In this document: piece by piece, positions 53,427-62,048 of the stretch | Layout of the letters: each line of letters starts with the position of its first letter | How positions within the stretch are numbered: position 1 is the first letter of the stretch | Assembly (NCBI GenBank): GCA_902472305.1 | Contig: CABRNK010000009.1 | Span: 1-64,000 of the forward strand | Direction of reading: 5' to 3' | From: Hominenteromicrobium sp900549945 | GTDB taxonomy: Bacteria; Bacillota; Clostridia; Oscillospirales; Acutalibacteraceae | DNA length: 64,000 nt | Notes under the pieces: model-generated | What the model was told of the DNA's origin: nothing | Seen by the model: the letters and a program-made list of their open reading frames with translations, nothing else | Databases searched by the model: none | Made by a program: the position numbers and the translations under genes

Positions 53427-54311
53427 TCAGGATTTGATGGCGCCGATCATGACGCCCTTAACGAAATAGCGCTGCAAAAACGGGTAGACCATCATGATGG
53501 GCAGCATCGTCACCATAACGGCGGCAGCCTTCAGGCCCTCGGAAAACGCCGGTCTGCCGGCCTCCGGCGGGATATTGTCCACAATGCCGGAGGAGGACCA
53601 GAGGATCTGCCGCAGCTCGAGCTGCATCGGCCACAGCTTGGCGTTACCGAGGAACAGGCTCGCGTGGAACCACTCGTTCCAGCGGCTGACCGCGTAAAAC
53701 AGCACAAGCGTCGCGATCGCCGGCTTAACGAGCGGCAGGTCGATCGTCCAGAAGATGCGCAGCGGGCCGGCGCCGTCCAGCGTGGCCGCCTCGTCGAGGT
53801 CGGGCGGAAGCTGCTCGAAGAAATTGCGCAGAATAATCATATTGAAAATGCTGCACGCCGAGGGGATGATGATCGCCCAGCGCGTGTTGATGAGGCCGAG
53901 CTGCTTTACGAGCAGGAAGAACGGGATCAGGCCGCCGCTGAAATACATCGTGAAAATCACCATGTTCTGAAAAAACGCGCGGCCGGGGTAGCCCTTCTTG
54001 GCGAGGCCGTAGGCCAGCGTCGTCGTAATGAACATGCTGAAGATCACGCCGACCACCGTGTAAAACACGCTGTTCCCAAAGGAGCGCACCATCGTCGAGC
54101 CGACGAATATGTCGCGGTAGTTGCCGAGCGTCGGCTCCTTCGGCCAGAGGGTGCTGCTGTTCATGATGTATTCCTGCTGCGTCATGAACGACTGGATGAT
54201 CGTGAGGTAAAACGGGATCAGCACGATAAGCATCAGAAGCGTCAGAACGCAGACATTGACGATGTCGAACGTCTCGATCTTCTTTCTTTTGCGCAGTTTC
54301 TTCGCCATCAC
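53427..54311 (-). CDS. Carbohydrate ABC transporter permease (LplC/UgpE type), locus C
   Basis: This 294-residue permease has a Lys/Arg-rich start, six helices, an EAA loop (LDEAATLDGAGPLRIFWTID) and the ending RYFVKGVMIGAIKS. Its start overlaps the stop of the upstream permease gene by 4 nt (ATGA type), so the pair is translationally coupled. Confidence 0.9.
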   Translation of the reverse strand: MMAKKLRKRKKIETFDIVNVCVLTLLMLIVLIPFYLTIIQSFMTQQEYIMNSSTLWPKEPTLGNYRDIFVGSTMVRSFGNSVFYTVVGVIFSMFITTTLAYGLAKKGYPGRAFFQNMVIFTMYFSGGLIPFFLLVKQLGLINTRWAIIIPSACSIFNMIILRNFFEQLPPDLDEAATLDGAGPLRIFWTIDLPLVKPAIATLVLFYAVSRWNEWFHASLFLGNAKLWPMQLELRQILWSSSGIVDNIPPEAGRPAFSEGLKAAAVMVTMLPIMMVYPFLQRYFVKGVMIGAIKS

Positions 54312-55240
54312 ATGATGCCCCCTTCCCCGAGCAGCTTGGCGATCTTGTTCGCCGCCAGCAGAAATACGAAGTTGATCACGGATTTCGCAAGGCCCATCGC
54401 CGTGCTGAACCCGTAGTTCGGTTTGTCCTGAAACGTTTTTCTGTAGATGTACGTGTCCATATTCTCAGCCGCGTCCTGCACCACGGGGTTGACCATGTTG
54501 AGGATCTGGTCAAAGCCGTTGTTCATAATGCCGCCGAACGCGAGGATCAGCAAAATCACCGCCGTCGATTTGATGCCCGGCCACGTGATGTACAGCATCT
54601 TATGGTAGCGGTTCGCGCCGTCCACCTCGGCCGCCTCGTAAAGCTCGGGGCTGATGCCCGCCATCGCCGCGAGGTAGAGGATCGCGCTCCAGCCCACGCC
54701 CTTCCACACGTTCGTCGCGTAGAGCAGCGGGCGGATCAGGTCCGCGTTCGTCAGGAAATTATAGGTTTCCCCGCCGCACATGCGGATAATCATGTTGACG
54801 AATCCCTCCGAGGAAAACAGCGTCGTCATCAGGCCGCCGATGATGACCCACGAAAGGAAATTCGGAAAGGTGTAAACCGTTTGCAGCACCTTCTTGTAGC
54901 GGTTCGCCCGCAGCTCATTCAGAAGCATCGCCAGAATGATGGGCCCCGGAAATCCGGTTATAATATACCAAAAGCCCATGCGGAAGGTATTGAGAAACGC
55001 CCGCCAGAATGCGTCCTGCCCGAACATCGTCACAAAGTTCTTGTAGATCGGGTCGGCCCACGGGCTGCCGAGAATGCCCGCGCTGATCTTGAAATCTTTA
55101 AAGGCCAGCGTCAGGCCGTACATGGGCACGTAGCTGAACAAAACCAGATACGCAATGCCCGGCAGCAGGAAAAGGTAGATCCATTTATGCTTTTTGATTT
55201 GCTTCCACAGCGGTTTTTTGGCTGCTTTCGCCGTTGTCAT
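54308..55240 (-). CDS. Carbohydrate ABC transporter permease (LplB type), locus C
   Basis: This 310-residue permease carries SYVPMYGLTLAFKDFKISAG after helix 1 and an EAA loop (LYEAAEVDGANRYHKMLYIT). It is the first gene of the locus C operon. The promoter should lie in 55241-55330, divergent from the response regulator; a TTGTGA with TACCAT on the minus strand is possible but weak. Confidence 0.9.
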   Translation of the reverse strand: MTTAKAAKKPLWKQIKKHKWIYLFLLPGIAYLVLFSYVPMYGLTLAFKDFKISAGILGSPWADPIYKNFVTMFGQDAFWRAFLNTFRMGFWYIITGFPGPIILAMLLNELRANRYKKVLQTVYTFPNFLSWVIIGGLMTTLFSSEGFVNMIIRMCGGETYNFLTNADLIRPLLYATNVWKGVGWSAILYLAAMAGISPELYEAAEVDGANRYHKMLYITWPGIKSTAVILLILAFGGIMNNGFDQILNMVNPVVQDAAENMDTYIYRKTFQDKPNYGFSTAMGLAKSVINFVFLLAANKIAKLLGEGGIM

Positions 55241-55407
55241 ACGCTCACTTTCCCCCTCGAAGTTCTTTTTCGTCCTCTTGTGCTTTCGCTGTGATTATGG
55301 TATCATTTTAACAATTTCTTCACAATACAGTCGTTTCGGATAACAATGTTTGCTTTTTTGGGGAATTTTCAAGCAAAACGGATAGATATTTGCGTACGGA
55401 GGCTTTT

Positions 55408-56508
55408 ATGTATCAGCTCTTATTTGCAGACAACGAAAAAATGGCGCTTCTGTCTACCGAGCGTTCTCTCCCGCTTCAGGAGCACCGGATGGAGACGGCC
55501 GCCAGCCTGTGCGACGCCTTCGAGGCGATGCGCCTTTTGGAAGCCCGCTACTTCGACGCCGCCTTTCTGGACATCCGCATGCCCGGCCTTTCCGGCCTCG
55601 ACATCATCCGCCGGCGGGTCGGGCAGCCGTTCTGCCCCGCGTTCGTCGTGATCAGCGGCTACTCGGATTTTATCTACATGAAGCAGGCCATCCAGCTCGG
55701 CGCGTTCGACTACTGCTTAAAGCCCCTGCAAAAGGCGGAATCGGCCGCACTGCTCGACCGGCTCGAACCGCACCTCTATCAAAACCGGCTGAAAAACGGC
55801 CCGCTTTTGCTCGCCCGCCTGTGCGACCCCAAAACGCAGGACGAAACGCTCGCCTTCTGCGGCCTTTCCAAGGCGGAAAACCCGCTCACCGTCATCGCCG
55901 CCGCGGTGCCCTCCTGCAAAAGCCTGCTTTCCCTCGCCGGCGGAAAGCTCTTTTCCATTTTTAAGGACGAGCAGCGGGCGCTGCTTTTCACCACGGCCCC
56001 GGCCCCCGAGGCGGAGGAGGAAATCGGCCGCCTGCTTTCCATTCCCGGCTGCCGGATCGCGGCCGGGCATTTCGACTACGCCTCCGGCCGCCTAGCCCGC
56101 CTGCTCGAGCAGCTCCAGACCGACCTGCTGCTCACGAGCGCTGAGCGGCCCGTGATCCGCACCGTGGCCAGCGCCTCGAACGACGCCTTTCAGCGCCTGC
56201 TCGAGGAAGTGCGCAGGTCGTACACCGAGGAGCTTTCGCTTCAGGCCCTCGCGCAGAAATACAGCTTAAACTACTCCTATTGCAGCGAGCTTTTCAAGGC
56301 CGCCACGGGCTTTACCTTCTCGAAATACCTGATCCATCTGCGGATGAACGCGGCGGCCGGGCAGCTTCTCTCCACGAGCCGCCCGGTCACCGACATCGCC
56401 TATGCCGTGGGCTACCGCAACTACCACCACTTCACCGGGATGTTCAAGGCGTTCTTCGGGGTCACGCCCACGGAGTTCCGGCAGAAAAAAGGGGGCGCCC
56501 GGCCATGA
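55408..56508 (+). CDS. YesN-type response regulator with AraC DNA-binding domain
   Basis: This 366-residue regulator starts with a receiver domain: phospho-acceptor Asp55 in FLDIRMPG, the Ser switch in VVISGYSD and the conserved Lys in DYCLKPL. The acidic pair is DN rather than DD (residues 8-9). A middle region follows, then a C-terminal AraC double helix-turn-helix (SLQALAQKYSLNYSYCSELF and ITDIAYAVGYRNY-like blocks). The ATG at 55408 has CGGAGG 7-8 nt upstream. It overlaps the kinase start by 4 nt and faces away from the locus C transporter, which it probably activates. Confidence 0.9.
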   Translation: MYQLLFADNEKMALLSTERSLPLQEHRMETAASLCDAFEAMRLLEARYFDAAFLDIRMPGLSGLDIIRRRVGQPFCPAFVVISGYSDFIYMKQAIQLGAFDYCLKPLQKAESAALLDRLEPHLYQNRLKNGPLLLARLCDPKTQDETLAFCGLSKAENPLTVIAAAVPSCKSLLSLAGGKLFSIFKDEQRALLFTTAPAPEAEEEIGRLLSIPGCRIAAGHFDYASGRLARLLEQLQTDLLLTSAERPVIRTVASASNDAFQRLLEEVRRSYTEELSLQALAQKYSLNYSYCSELFKAATGFTFSKYLIHLRMNAAAGQLLSTSRPVTDIAYAVGYRNYHHFTGMFKAFFGVTPTEFRQKKGGARP

Positions 56509-58298
56509 AAAAGCTCGGCTCCATCAAAAGCAAGCTGATCCTTATGCTGATCACCGTCATCGCCTTCTGCTTTGCGGCGACCTGCGGGTACTACGCCTTC
56601 GTGCTCAATTTGATCCGCGACAAGGAGGAGGTATACGTGCGCAACTCCGTCAATCAGGTCGTCCAAAACATACAGACCTCCACGGAGGATATGATCCGCT
56701 TTGCAAAGATCGCCTCGACCAGCAACGCGACGCAGGATTTTCTCACGAGCAGCGACCCGCTCACGAGGCTGGAAAACTCGCGGGATGTTTCAAACTCGAT
56801 CTTCTCCATCACGCAGGACAGCTCGGAGATCGCCATCCTCATCATGGAGGAGGACGGCGTCGCGCTCGCGCCGAAGCCGCTCCTCACCGTCATCGACGCG
56901 CTCGAGAGCGACTATCTGCCCGCCCTATCTGGAAAATCCACCGGCTTCACCGGCCTGATGCACAACAGCTACGACGGCGTGAGCTATTTCGCCTATTACA
57001 GGTCGATTCTCGACATCAAGAAAGACGTGCAGCTCCAGCGGCAGATCGGCGCCTGCGTCGTGCTGAAATCCCTCAACACGCTGCAAAAGTGCATCAATCT
57101 GGTCGAGACGACGCCGCACTCCCTGTTCTATGTTCTCGACGACGACCTCGAGGTGATCGTCTCCAACCAGAGCCAAACGGATTCCGCCGCCGCAGACCTG
57201 CTCCACAACCTGCGCACCGGAACGCTCGCGAACGGGGCGGTCCGCTCCGTCAACGGCAGCGACCACATGATCCTGTTCCAGTCGGTGCCCAATACGGACT
57301 GGCTCGTCGTGGGCGCGGTGCCGCTCAACGAGATCAATTCCGACCTGACGGGCCTTCTGTTTCTCGGCATCACCGTTCTGCTTTTGCTCGGGCTTCTGTT
57401 CGGGTTCTGGGGCATCGCCATCTTCCGCTCCGTGGCCCTGCCGGTCTTTGAGATCTCGAGGTTTTTAAAGGGCGACGCGTACTCAAAGCTCCACAAGCGG
57501 CTGTACCTCAAGAATGAGAACGAAGTCGGCGTTCTCGCCGAGCAGATCAACCGCATGCTCGACGAGCTTTCGGAGATGACGCACACGATCCTGCGGAACA
57601 ACTCCAACATGTACGAGCTCGACCTCGCGCGCAAGCGCGCCGAGCTTTCGGCCCTGCAAAGCCAGATCAACCCGCACTTTCTCTACAACACGCTCGACTG
57701 CATCAAGGGCTACGGCTATCTGCTCGAGAGCGGCGAGATCGTGCAGATAGCCGATTCGCTCGCCCAGATCATGCGCTACTGCATCAAGGGGCGCGACATC
57801 GTCGCCCTTTCCGACGAGATCGGCATCGTCCGGCAGTATCTCTCCATCATCTCCATCCGCTTCGACAACCGCTTCGCCTTCGAAATTGATATTCCAGAAA
57901 GCGTTCAGGCTGTGAAGATGCCCCGCTTCATCCTCCAGCCGCTTGTGGAAAACGCCATCTACCACGGTCTCGAGCCCAAATACGGCGCGGGCCGCCTGCG
58001 CATTTACTGCTGCGGCGAAGCGCCCGGCACGGTGCAGATCTGCATCGCGGACAACGGCGCCGGCATCCCGCCCGACATACTGCAAAAAATACATGCGGAG
58101 CTTTCCGGCTCGAGCCCGCAGAGCCTTTTCGGCGTCGAGAGCCAAAAGGGGCTCGCGCTTTTGAACATCAACCAGCGCATACGCCAGTTCTTCGGGCCGG
58201 AATACGGCCTTTCGCTCGAAAGCACGCCCGGCGCGGGGACGCTCGTGCGCATCAGCATCCCGACAGAAGCCCCAGAGCCGCCCGCCCCAGCGGATTGA
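56505..58298 (+). CDS. YesM-type sensor histidine kinase
   Basis: This 597-residue membrane kinase has a first transmembrane helix (about 11-33), an extracellular sensing domain to about 280, a second helix, and a HAMP linker. The His_kinase block QSQINPHFLYNTLDCIKG has the phospho-His near residue 390. The ATPase domain has N-box PLVENAIYHG and G-box IADNGAGIPP. The start overlaps the regulator stop (ATGA). It should sense an extracellular sugar or the loaded binding protein and phosphorylate the upstream regulator. Confidence 0.92.
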   Translation: MKKLGSIKSKLILMLITVIAFCFAATCGYYAFVLNLIRDKEEVYVRNSVNQVVQNIQTSTEDMIRFAKIASTSNATQDFLTSSDPLTRLENSRDVSNSIFSITQDSSEIAILIMEEDGVALAPKPLLTVIDALESDYLPALSGKSTGFTGLMHNSYDGVSYFAYYRSILDIKKDVQLQRQIGACVVLKSLNTLQKCINLVETTPHSLFYVLDDDLEVIVSNQSQTDSAAADLLHNLRTGTLANGAVRSVNGSDHMILFQSVPNTDWLVVGAVPLNEINSDLTGLLFLGITVLLLLGLLFGFWGIAIFRSVALPVFEISRFLKGDAYSKLHKRLYLKNENEVGVLAEQINRMLDELSEMTHTILRNNSNMYELDLARKRAELSALQSQINPHFLYNTLDCIKGYGYLLESGEIVQIADSLAQIMRYCIKGRDIVALSDEIGIVRQYLSIISIRFDNRFAFEIDIPESVQAVKMPRFILQPLVENAIYHGLEPKYGAGRLRIYCCGEAPGTVQICIADNGAGIPPDILQKIHAELSGSSPQSLFGVESQKGLALLNINQRIRQFFGPEYGLSLESTPGAGTLVRISIPTEAPEPPAPAD

Positions 58299-58307
58299 CC
58301 GTCCTTT

Positions 58308-58341
58308 GAAAGCCGCGCCGTCCTGTGACGGCGCGGCTTTC
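58308..58341 (+). terminator. Hairpin after the two-component pair
   Basis: A perfect 15-bp stem (58308-58322 with 58327-58341) with a 4-nt loop. No U-tract follows, so it may terminate weakly or protect the mRNA end. Confidence 0.5.
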
Positions 58342-58460
58342 TGCGCGCACGGGAAAATACGGCTTCCAAAGACCCGCGCTTTTATTTGTAATTCATTTCC
58401 GCGAATCAGATTCCCGATGTTTGCATCATGGTGCAGCGGCCGTATGTTTTGTAGAATTTT

Positions 58461-58490
58461 GGTAAATTCTGTCAAGGAAGGGAATTTACC
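58461..58490 (+). promoter_or_regulatory. Inverted repeat enclosing the ribosome site of the small XRE gene
   Basis: GGTAAATTC (58461-58469) and GAATTTACC (58482-58490) are perfect complements. The 12-nt loop between them holds the AAGGAAGG ribosome site, and the ATG follows directly. It may be an autoregulatory operator or an RNA hairpin that controls translation. A third half-site (AGAATTT, 58453-58459) overlaps just upstream. Confidence 0.55.
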
Positions 58491-58757
58491 ATGAGGGAAC
58501 AACTGCACGCAATACTTAGGGACTATTTTCGCGGCGAGCTCCTGAAAACGCACCACAACACCGAGGGCATGACGCAGGAGCTGATGGCCTCCATTCTGGA
58601 GATGAGCACGCGCGCCTATGCCGATCTGGAAAGCGGGAAATCCTGCTGCAGCGCGGAAACACTCGTGCTGTACCTCCACCGCCTTTGCCCCGATGCGGGC
58701 GCATTTTTTGCCGGCCTCTTCGCGCGGCTTGAGGAGGCGGCGCGAAACGACGGGTAA
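58491..58757 (+). CDS. Small XRE-type helix-turn-helix protein
   Basis: This 88-residue protein has a central helix-turn-helix (GMTQELMASILEMSTRAYAD, about residues 26-45) and a Cys-Cys and Leu-rich C-terminal helix. It resembles the 87-residue protein at 625-888 in length, layout and the RAY-DL--GK turn. A palindrome flanks its ribosome site, which fits autoregulation. It stands alone after the two-component operon. The target is unknown. Confidence 0.7.
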   Translation: MREQLHAILRDYFRGELLKTHHNTEGMTQELMASILEMSTRAYADLESGKSCCSAETLVLYLHRLCPDAGAFFAGLFARLEEAARNDG

Positions 58758-59023
58758 GGCGTTTTAGGCATATCTGGATTCCAGTATTTTGGTCTGCCGC
58801 CGTTTTTTGAAAGCGCGCAGCGGCTTTATTTTTTATGCGCACTTTCAGAAAAGGACGCCGCCCGGCTCCGATGGACCGCTGAAGCGCCGGGTGGCCCTGT
58901 CCTGTGCTTTTCGTCGAATTTTGTCAATAAATCCCCTTTCTATGAAGTCTGTTTCGTGGTATATATTTCCACTTTGCAGTATCATTATATAGAACCGATC
59001 AATGAAACGGAGGCTTGTCTGAA

Positions 59024-59293
59024 ATGGACGAGAAAAAGAACACAATTCTACAAAACAGTGCGGCAGAGGCGGAGGGCCCGCGGATCCCCCTCGTCAACCA
59101 AGATATTTTCGAGAACGACGCGCTTCTCATCAACCGCTTTTTCTACCTCAGTCCGACCCTCTCGGGCGGCCTGCTGATCTGTAAGATTTCGTATGAGGAA
59201 AGCGTCTTTCTAAAGGACGGCGACGAGGATCTCTGCCTGCTGCACACCACCTGCCGCACCGCGCCGGACACCTTTTCCGTCCGCCTTTCCTAA
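59024..59293 (+). CDS. Small protein of unknown function
   Basis: This 89-residue protein starts MDEKKNTILQNSAAEAEG. No signal peptide, membrane segment or motif I recognise. It has a polar first third and then a mixed, probably alpha/beta part with Cys residues (LICKISYEESVFL and LCLLHTTCRTAP). The ATG at 59024 has GGAGG about 10 nt upstream; a TTG at 59015 is too near that site. A terminator follows at once. The intact ribosome site, terminator and normal codon use argue that it is real. 58758-59023 holds no other gene. Confidence 0.6.
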   Translation: MDEKKNTILQNSAAEAEGPRIPLVNQDIFENDALLINRFFYLSPTLSGGLLICKISYEESVFLKDGDEDLCLLHTTCRTAPDTFSVRLS

Positions 59294-59310
59294 CCCCCCA
59301 CGGACGCAGA

Positions 59311-59348
59311 AAACCGCCGCGCACAAATGGCACGGCGGTTTCGCCTTT
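59311..59348 (+). terminator. Terminator of the small-protein gene
   Basis: A 9-bp GC-rich stem (59311-59319 with 59333-59341) with a 13-nt loop, followed by a T-rich stretch. Confidence 0.65.
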
Positions 59349-59455
59349 CTCTATTTTTCTTCTGCCTGCGGGCGGAACCCCGCGCACTGCCGGGTTTGAA
59401 ACAATCATACCGAATATAAGCATATAAAAATTGAAAGTCACATCCTGCCTTATGG

Positions 59456-59488
59456 AAAAGCGCCGCGGGAAGGTTTCCCCGCGGCGCT
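59456..59488 (-). terminator. Terminator of mscL
   Basis: An 11-bp stem (59459-59469 with 59478-59488) ends in a short U-tract on the minus strand, 7 nt past the mscL stop. Confidence 0.6.
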
Positions 59489-59494
59489 GCCGTT

Positions 59495-59947
59495 TTATCC
59501 CTCTATTTTTCCCAAATCAGAACCTTTTCCGCCGTCCTCCTCCGGCGGAAGCACAGAGGCACAGTGCGGACACTTCACGGCGCCGACCTTCACATCGTCT
59601 GAAAGGCAGTACGGGCAGGTTTTGGTCGTCGGTGCGGCGGGCGCCTCCTCCTTTTTCGAGACCATGCCCCGCGCCGCATTGAATGCCTTCATGACCGCGA
59701 AAATCACCGCGGCGGTGATGAAAAACGTGATCACCGCATTGATGAACGAACCGATCGCAAAGCCGCCCGGCGCCCACTCGGCAAATGTCGTATTCGGCAG
59801 AAACAGGCCCACGATCGGCGTGACGATGTCGGTGACCGCTGAATTAACGACCGACGTGAACGCGGAGGCCACCACAACGCCGACCGCCATATCGAGCACA
59901 TTGCCGCGCGCGATGAATTCCCGAAACTCGTTCCATATTTTTTTCAT
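59495..59947 (-). CDS. mscL: Large-conductance mechanosensitive channel with C-terminal zinc ribbon
   Basis: This 150-residue channel opens under membrane tension to release solutes during hypo-osmotic shock. The N-terminal amphipathic helix and TM1 read WNEFREFIARGNVLDMAVGV, the family hallmark; TM2 is near 65-88. The usual C-terminal helical bundle is replaced or followed by a linker and two CxxC pairs (Cys111/114 and Cys126/129), a zinc-ribbon pattern. The ATG at 59947 is the right start; the frame is open 63 nt upstream. It is monocistronic. 59948-60386 holds no other gene that I can see. Confidence 0.92.
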   Translation of the reverse strand: MKKIWNEFREFIARGNVLDMAVGVVVASAFTSVVNSAVTDIVTPIVGLFLPNTTFAEWAPGGFAIGSFINAVITFFITAAVIFAVMKAFNAARGMVSKKEEAPAAPTTKTCPYCLSDDVKVGAVKCPHCASVLPPEEDGGKGSDLGKIEG

Positions 59948-60325
59948 TTGATTTCCTCGTCTTTCCCTGCCCCTCAGGACAAATTTATTTTTTTCGGCTA
60001 ATTCTACCAAAATACGAGTGAATTTTCAAGCGACTGGAACCCGATTCCGGCAAATACAGCAAAACGGAGACTGCGCCGCCAGATTTTAGCATAGGTATAG
60101 AGAGAATACACATAAATATGTTTCATAAAATGTACTCTTCAAACACTTCCTGCCGGTTTAATAGAAATACGCACGGCTTTTCCTGAAACAGGCCGGCCTT
60201 TTTATACCAGCCCGCCCCGCCGGCGGGTTTGGGTGCCCGCCGTTGCCTCACGCGGACGGGTGCGCCCGGATACCCCATACATCGGCTGATTTCGAGCTTT
60301 TTTTGACGTTTTTTCCTTCCGAGTA

Positions 60326-60354
60326 TTGTTGCAGCCCGCGGAATATGCTATACT
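60326..60354 (+). promoter_or_regulatory. Promoter of the CmpB-like gene
   Basis: TTGTTG (60326-60331), a 17-bp spacer and TATACT (60349-60354), 33 nt upstream of the start codon. Confidence 0.6.
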
Positions 60355-60386
60355 TTCGTATACCGAATGAAAAAGGAGATGAATGC

Positions 60387-61979
60387 ATGGCATTCGACAT
60401 TTGGAAATTTCTCTGGTATTTTATGCTGGCTTCCTTCTGCGGGTGGCTCTCGGAGGTCGCATACAACGCCATCGTACACAAAAAATTCAAGAACCCCGGC
60501 ATGCTCAACGGCCCGTACTGCCCGCAGTACGGCCTGATGATCGCGCTTCCGTGGGCGGCGCTGACCGCCGTGCACCTCGAGCGCGGCGCGGTGGCAACGC
60601 TTTTCGCCTGCCTGCTCTCGAGCTTTCTCGTGGAGCTGCTTTTCGCGTGGGTGCTGAACCGCACGGCGAAGATCCGCCTGCGGGATTATTCCGCGTTCAA
60701 ATGGAACCTCAAGGGCTACATATGCGTGCCGCTCGCTCTGCTGCGCGGCGTGATCTTCACGCCGATCCTGATGTTCGTGCTCCCCATCCTCAGCCTGCTT
60801 CTGAACTATGTGAACCGCACGATCGGCTGGATCATCCTCGGCGTTTTCCTCGGGCTTCTGCTGCTCGACATCGTTGTGACGGTCATCACCGTCGCGAAGC
60901 TGAGCCATCAGTTCAAGAGCCTCGCCGAGCTCGGCGAGCGTGTGCGGGAAGCGCGCGACGCGCTCGGCAGCGCCGTAACCGAAAAGGCCATCGACGCCGC
61001 CGAAGCGATCGACGAGCTCGACCTCGACGACAAGCTGCTCAAGGCGCAGGAGAGCGCCGAGGAAAGCTACACCGCCCTTTTGAATAAGTCGAATTTCTTC
61101 AAGCGGCGCTTTCTCAGCGCCTCGCCCGATATGACCTCCGCGCAGTATGAAAAGGAACTGGACGCGTACCGCATCACGACGGCGGAGCGCAAAAAGCGGC
61201 AGGCTGAGCGCGAGGCGCGCAATCTCTACGAATACGAGGCGACCTTTGCGAACCCGGAGGACCGCCCGTTTGCCTTCGGCATGAACCTGACAAAGCTGTT
61301 CTGGATCTTTTTGATCGGCTGCGTCGTCGGCTTCATCCTAGAGGAATGCTGGGCGTTCTTCATCGCGCACACGATTGAGCTGCGCGTGGGCCTCGTTTAC
61401 GGCCCGTTCCAGCCGATTTACGGCGGCGGAGCGGCGATCATCACGCTCTGCCTCTACCGGCTCTACAGGCAGAACAGCGCCGTGATCTTCATCGCGAGCG
61501 GCTTCATCGGGGCGGCGTTCGAATACCTGTGCAGCCTCGGGCAGGAGCTTGTTTTCGGCACCGTTTCCTGGGACTACAGCGATACGCCGTTCAACATCGA
61601 CGGGCGCACGAACCTGATGTTCGGGCTGATCTGGGGCACGCTCGGGCTGATCTGGCTCAAGAGCCTTTACCCCGCGATCTCGCGCTGGATCGAGAAGATC
61701 CCGAAGCGCATCGGCGGCATGCTGACCATCGTGCTCGCCGCGTTCATGATCTTCGACGCGTTTATTTCCTGCGCCGCGCTGATCCGCGCCGACGAGCGCA
61801 GCCGCGGCGTTCCGGCCACATCGTCGTTCCAGTATTTTCTCGACAAGCACCTCGACGACAGCTACCTCGCGCTCGTCTACCCGAATATGCAGAAGGTGAA
61901 CGAGGACGGCACAAAGAGCGAGCCGCTCAAGGACATGGACTTTTCCGGAACCGCGCAGGATCTCCAAAACAACGGATAA
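60387..61979 (+). CDS. Membrane protein with two CmpB-like domains
   Basis: This 530-residue protein has two similar multi-helix membrane modules, at about 1-190 and 315-480. Each opens with a helix ending in a conserved acidic Glu: LASFCGWLSEVAYNAI in the first and GCVVGFILEECWAFF in the second. Each continues with a GP(Y/F)-P-YG loop. This is the pattern of the family annotated as putative ABC transporter permease CmpB (PF06541), here duplicated. A charged helical stretch (about 195-310) links them. Transport has not been shown for the family, and no ATPase is adjacent. AAAAGGAG precedes the ATG. Confidence 0.75.
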   Translation: MAFDIWKFLWYFMLASFCGWLSEVAYNAIVHKKFKNPGMLNGPYCPQYGLMIALPWAALTAVHLERGAVATLFACLLSSFLVELLFAWVLNRTAKIRLRDYSAFKWNLKGYICVPLALLRGVIFTPILMFVLPILSLLLNYVNRTIGWIILGVFLGLLLLDIVVTVITVAKLSHQFKSLAELGERVREARDALGSAVTEKAIDAAEAIDELDLDDKLLKAQESAEESYTALLNKSNFFKRRFLSASPDMTSAQYEKELDAYRITTAERKKRQAEREARNLYEYEATFANPEDRPFAFGMNLTKLFWIFLIGCVVGFILEECWAFFIAHTIELRVGLVYGPFQPIYGGGAAIITLCLYRLYRQNSAVIFIASGFIGAAFEYLCSLGQELVFGTVSWDYSDTPFNIDGRTNLMFGLIWGTLGLIWLKSLYPAISRWIEKIPKRIGGMLTIVLAAFMIFDAFISCAALIRADERSRGVPATSSFQYFLDKHLDDSYLALVYPNMQKVNEDGTKSEPLKDMDFSGTAQDLQNNG

Positions 61980-61988
61980 AAACAGATA

Positions 61989-62036
61989 AAAGGTGCAGCC
62001 GCTTCCCCATACGAAGCCGGCTGCACCTTTATTCTC
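61989..62036. terminator. Bidirectional terminator
   Basis: A 12-bp perfect stem (61989-62000 with 62019-62030) between convergent genes, with A- and T-rich flanks. Confidence 0.8.
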
Positions 62037-62048
62037 TTATTCCGCTGC

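Noticed and set aside
59948..60386. Small minus-strand frame at 60202-60393 as a gene
   Set aside because: No ribosome site or recognisable sequence, and it overlaps the promoter of the CmpB-like gene.
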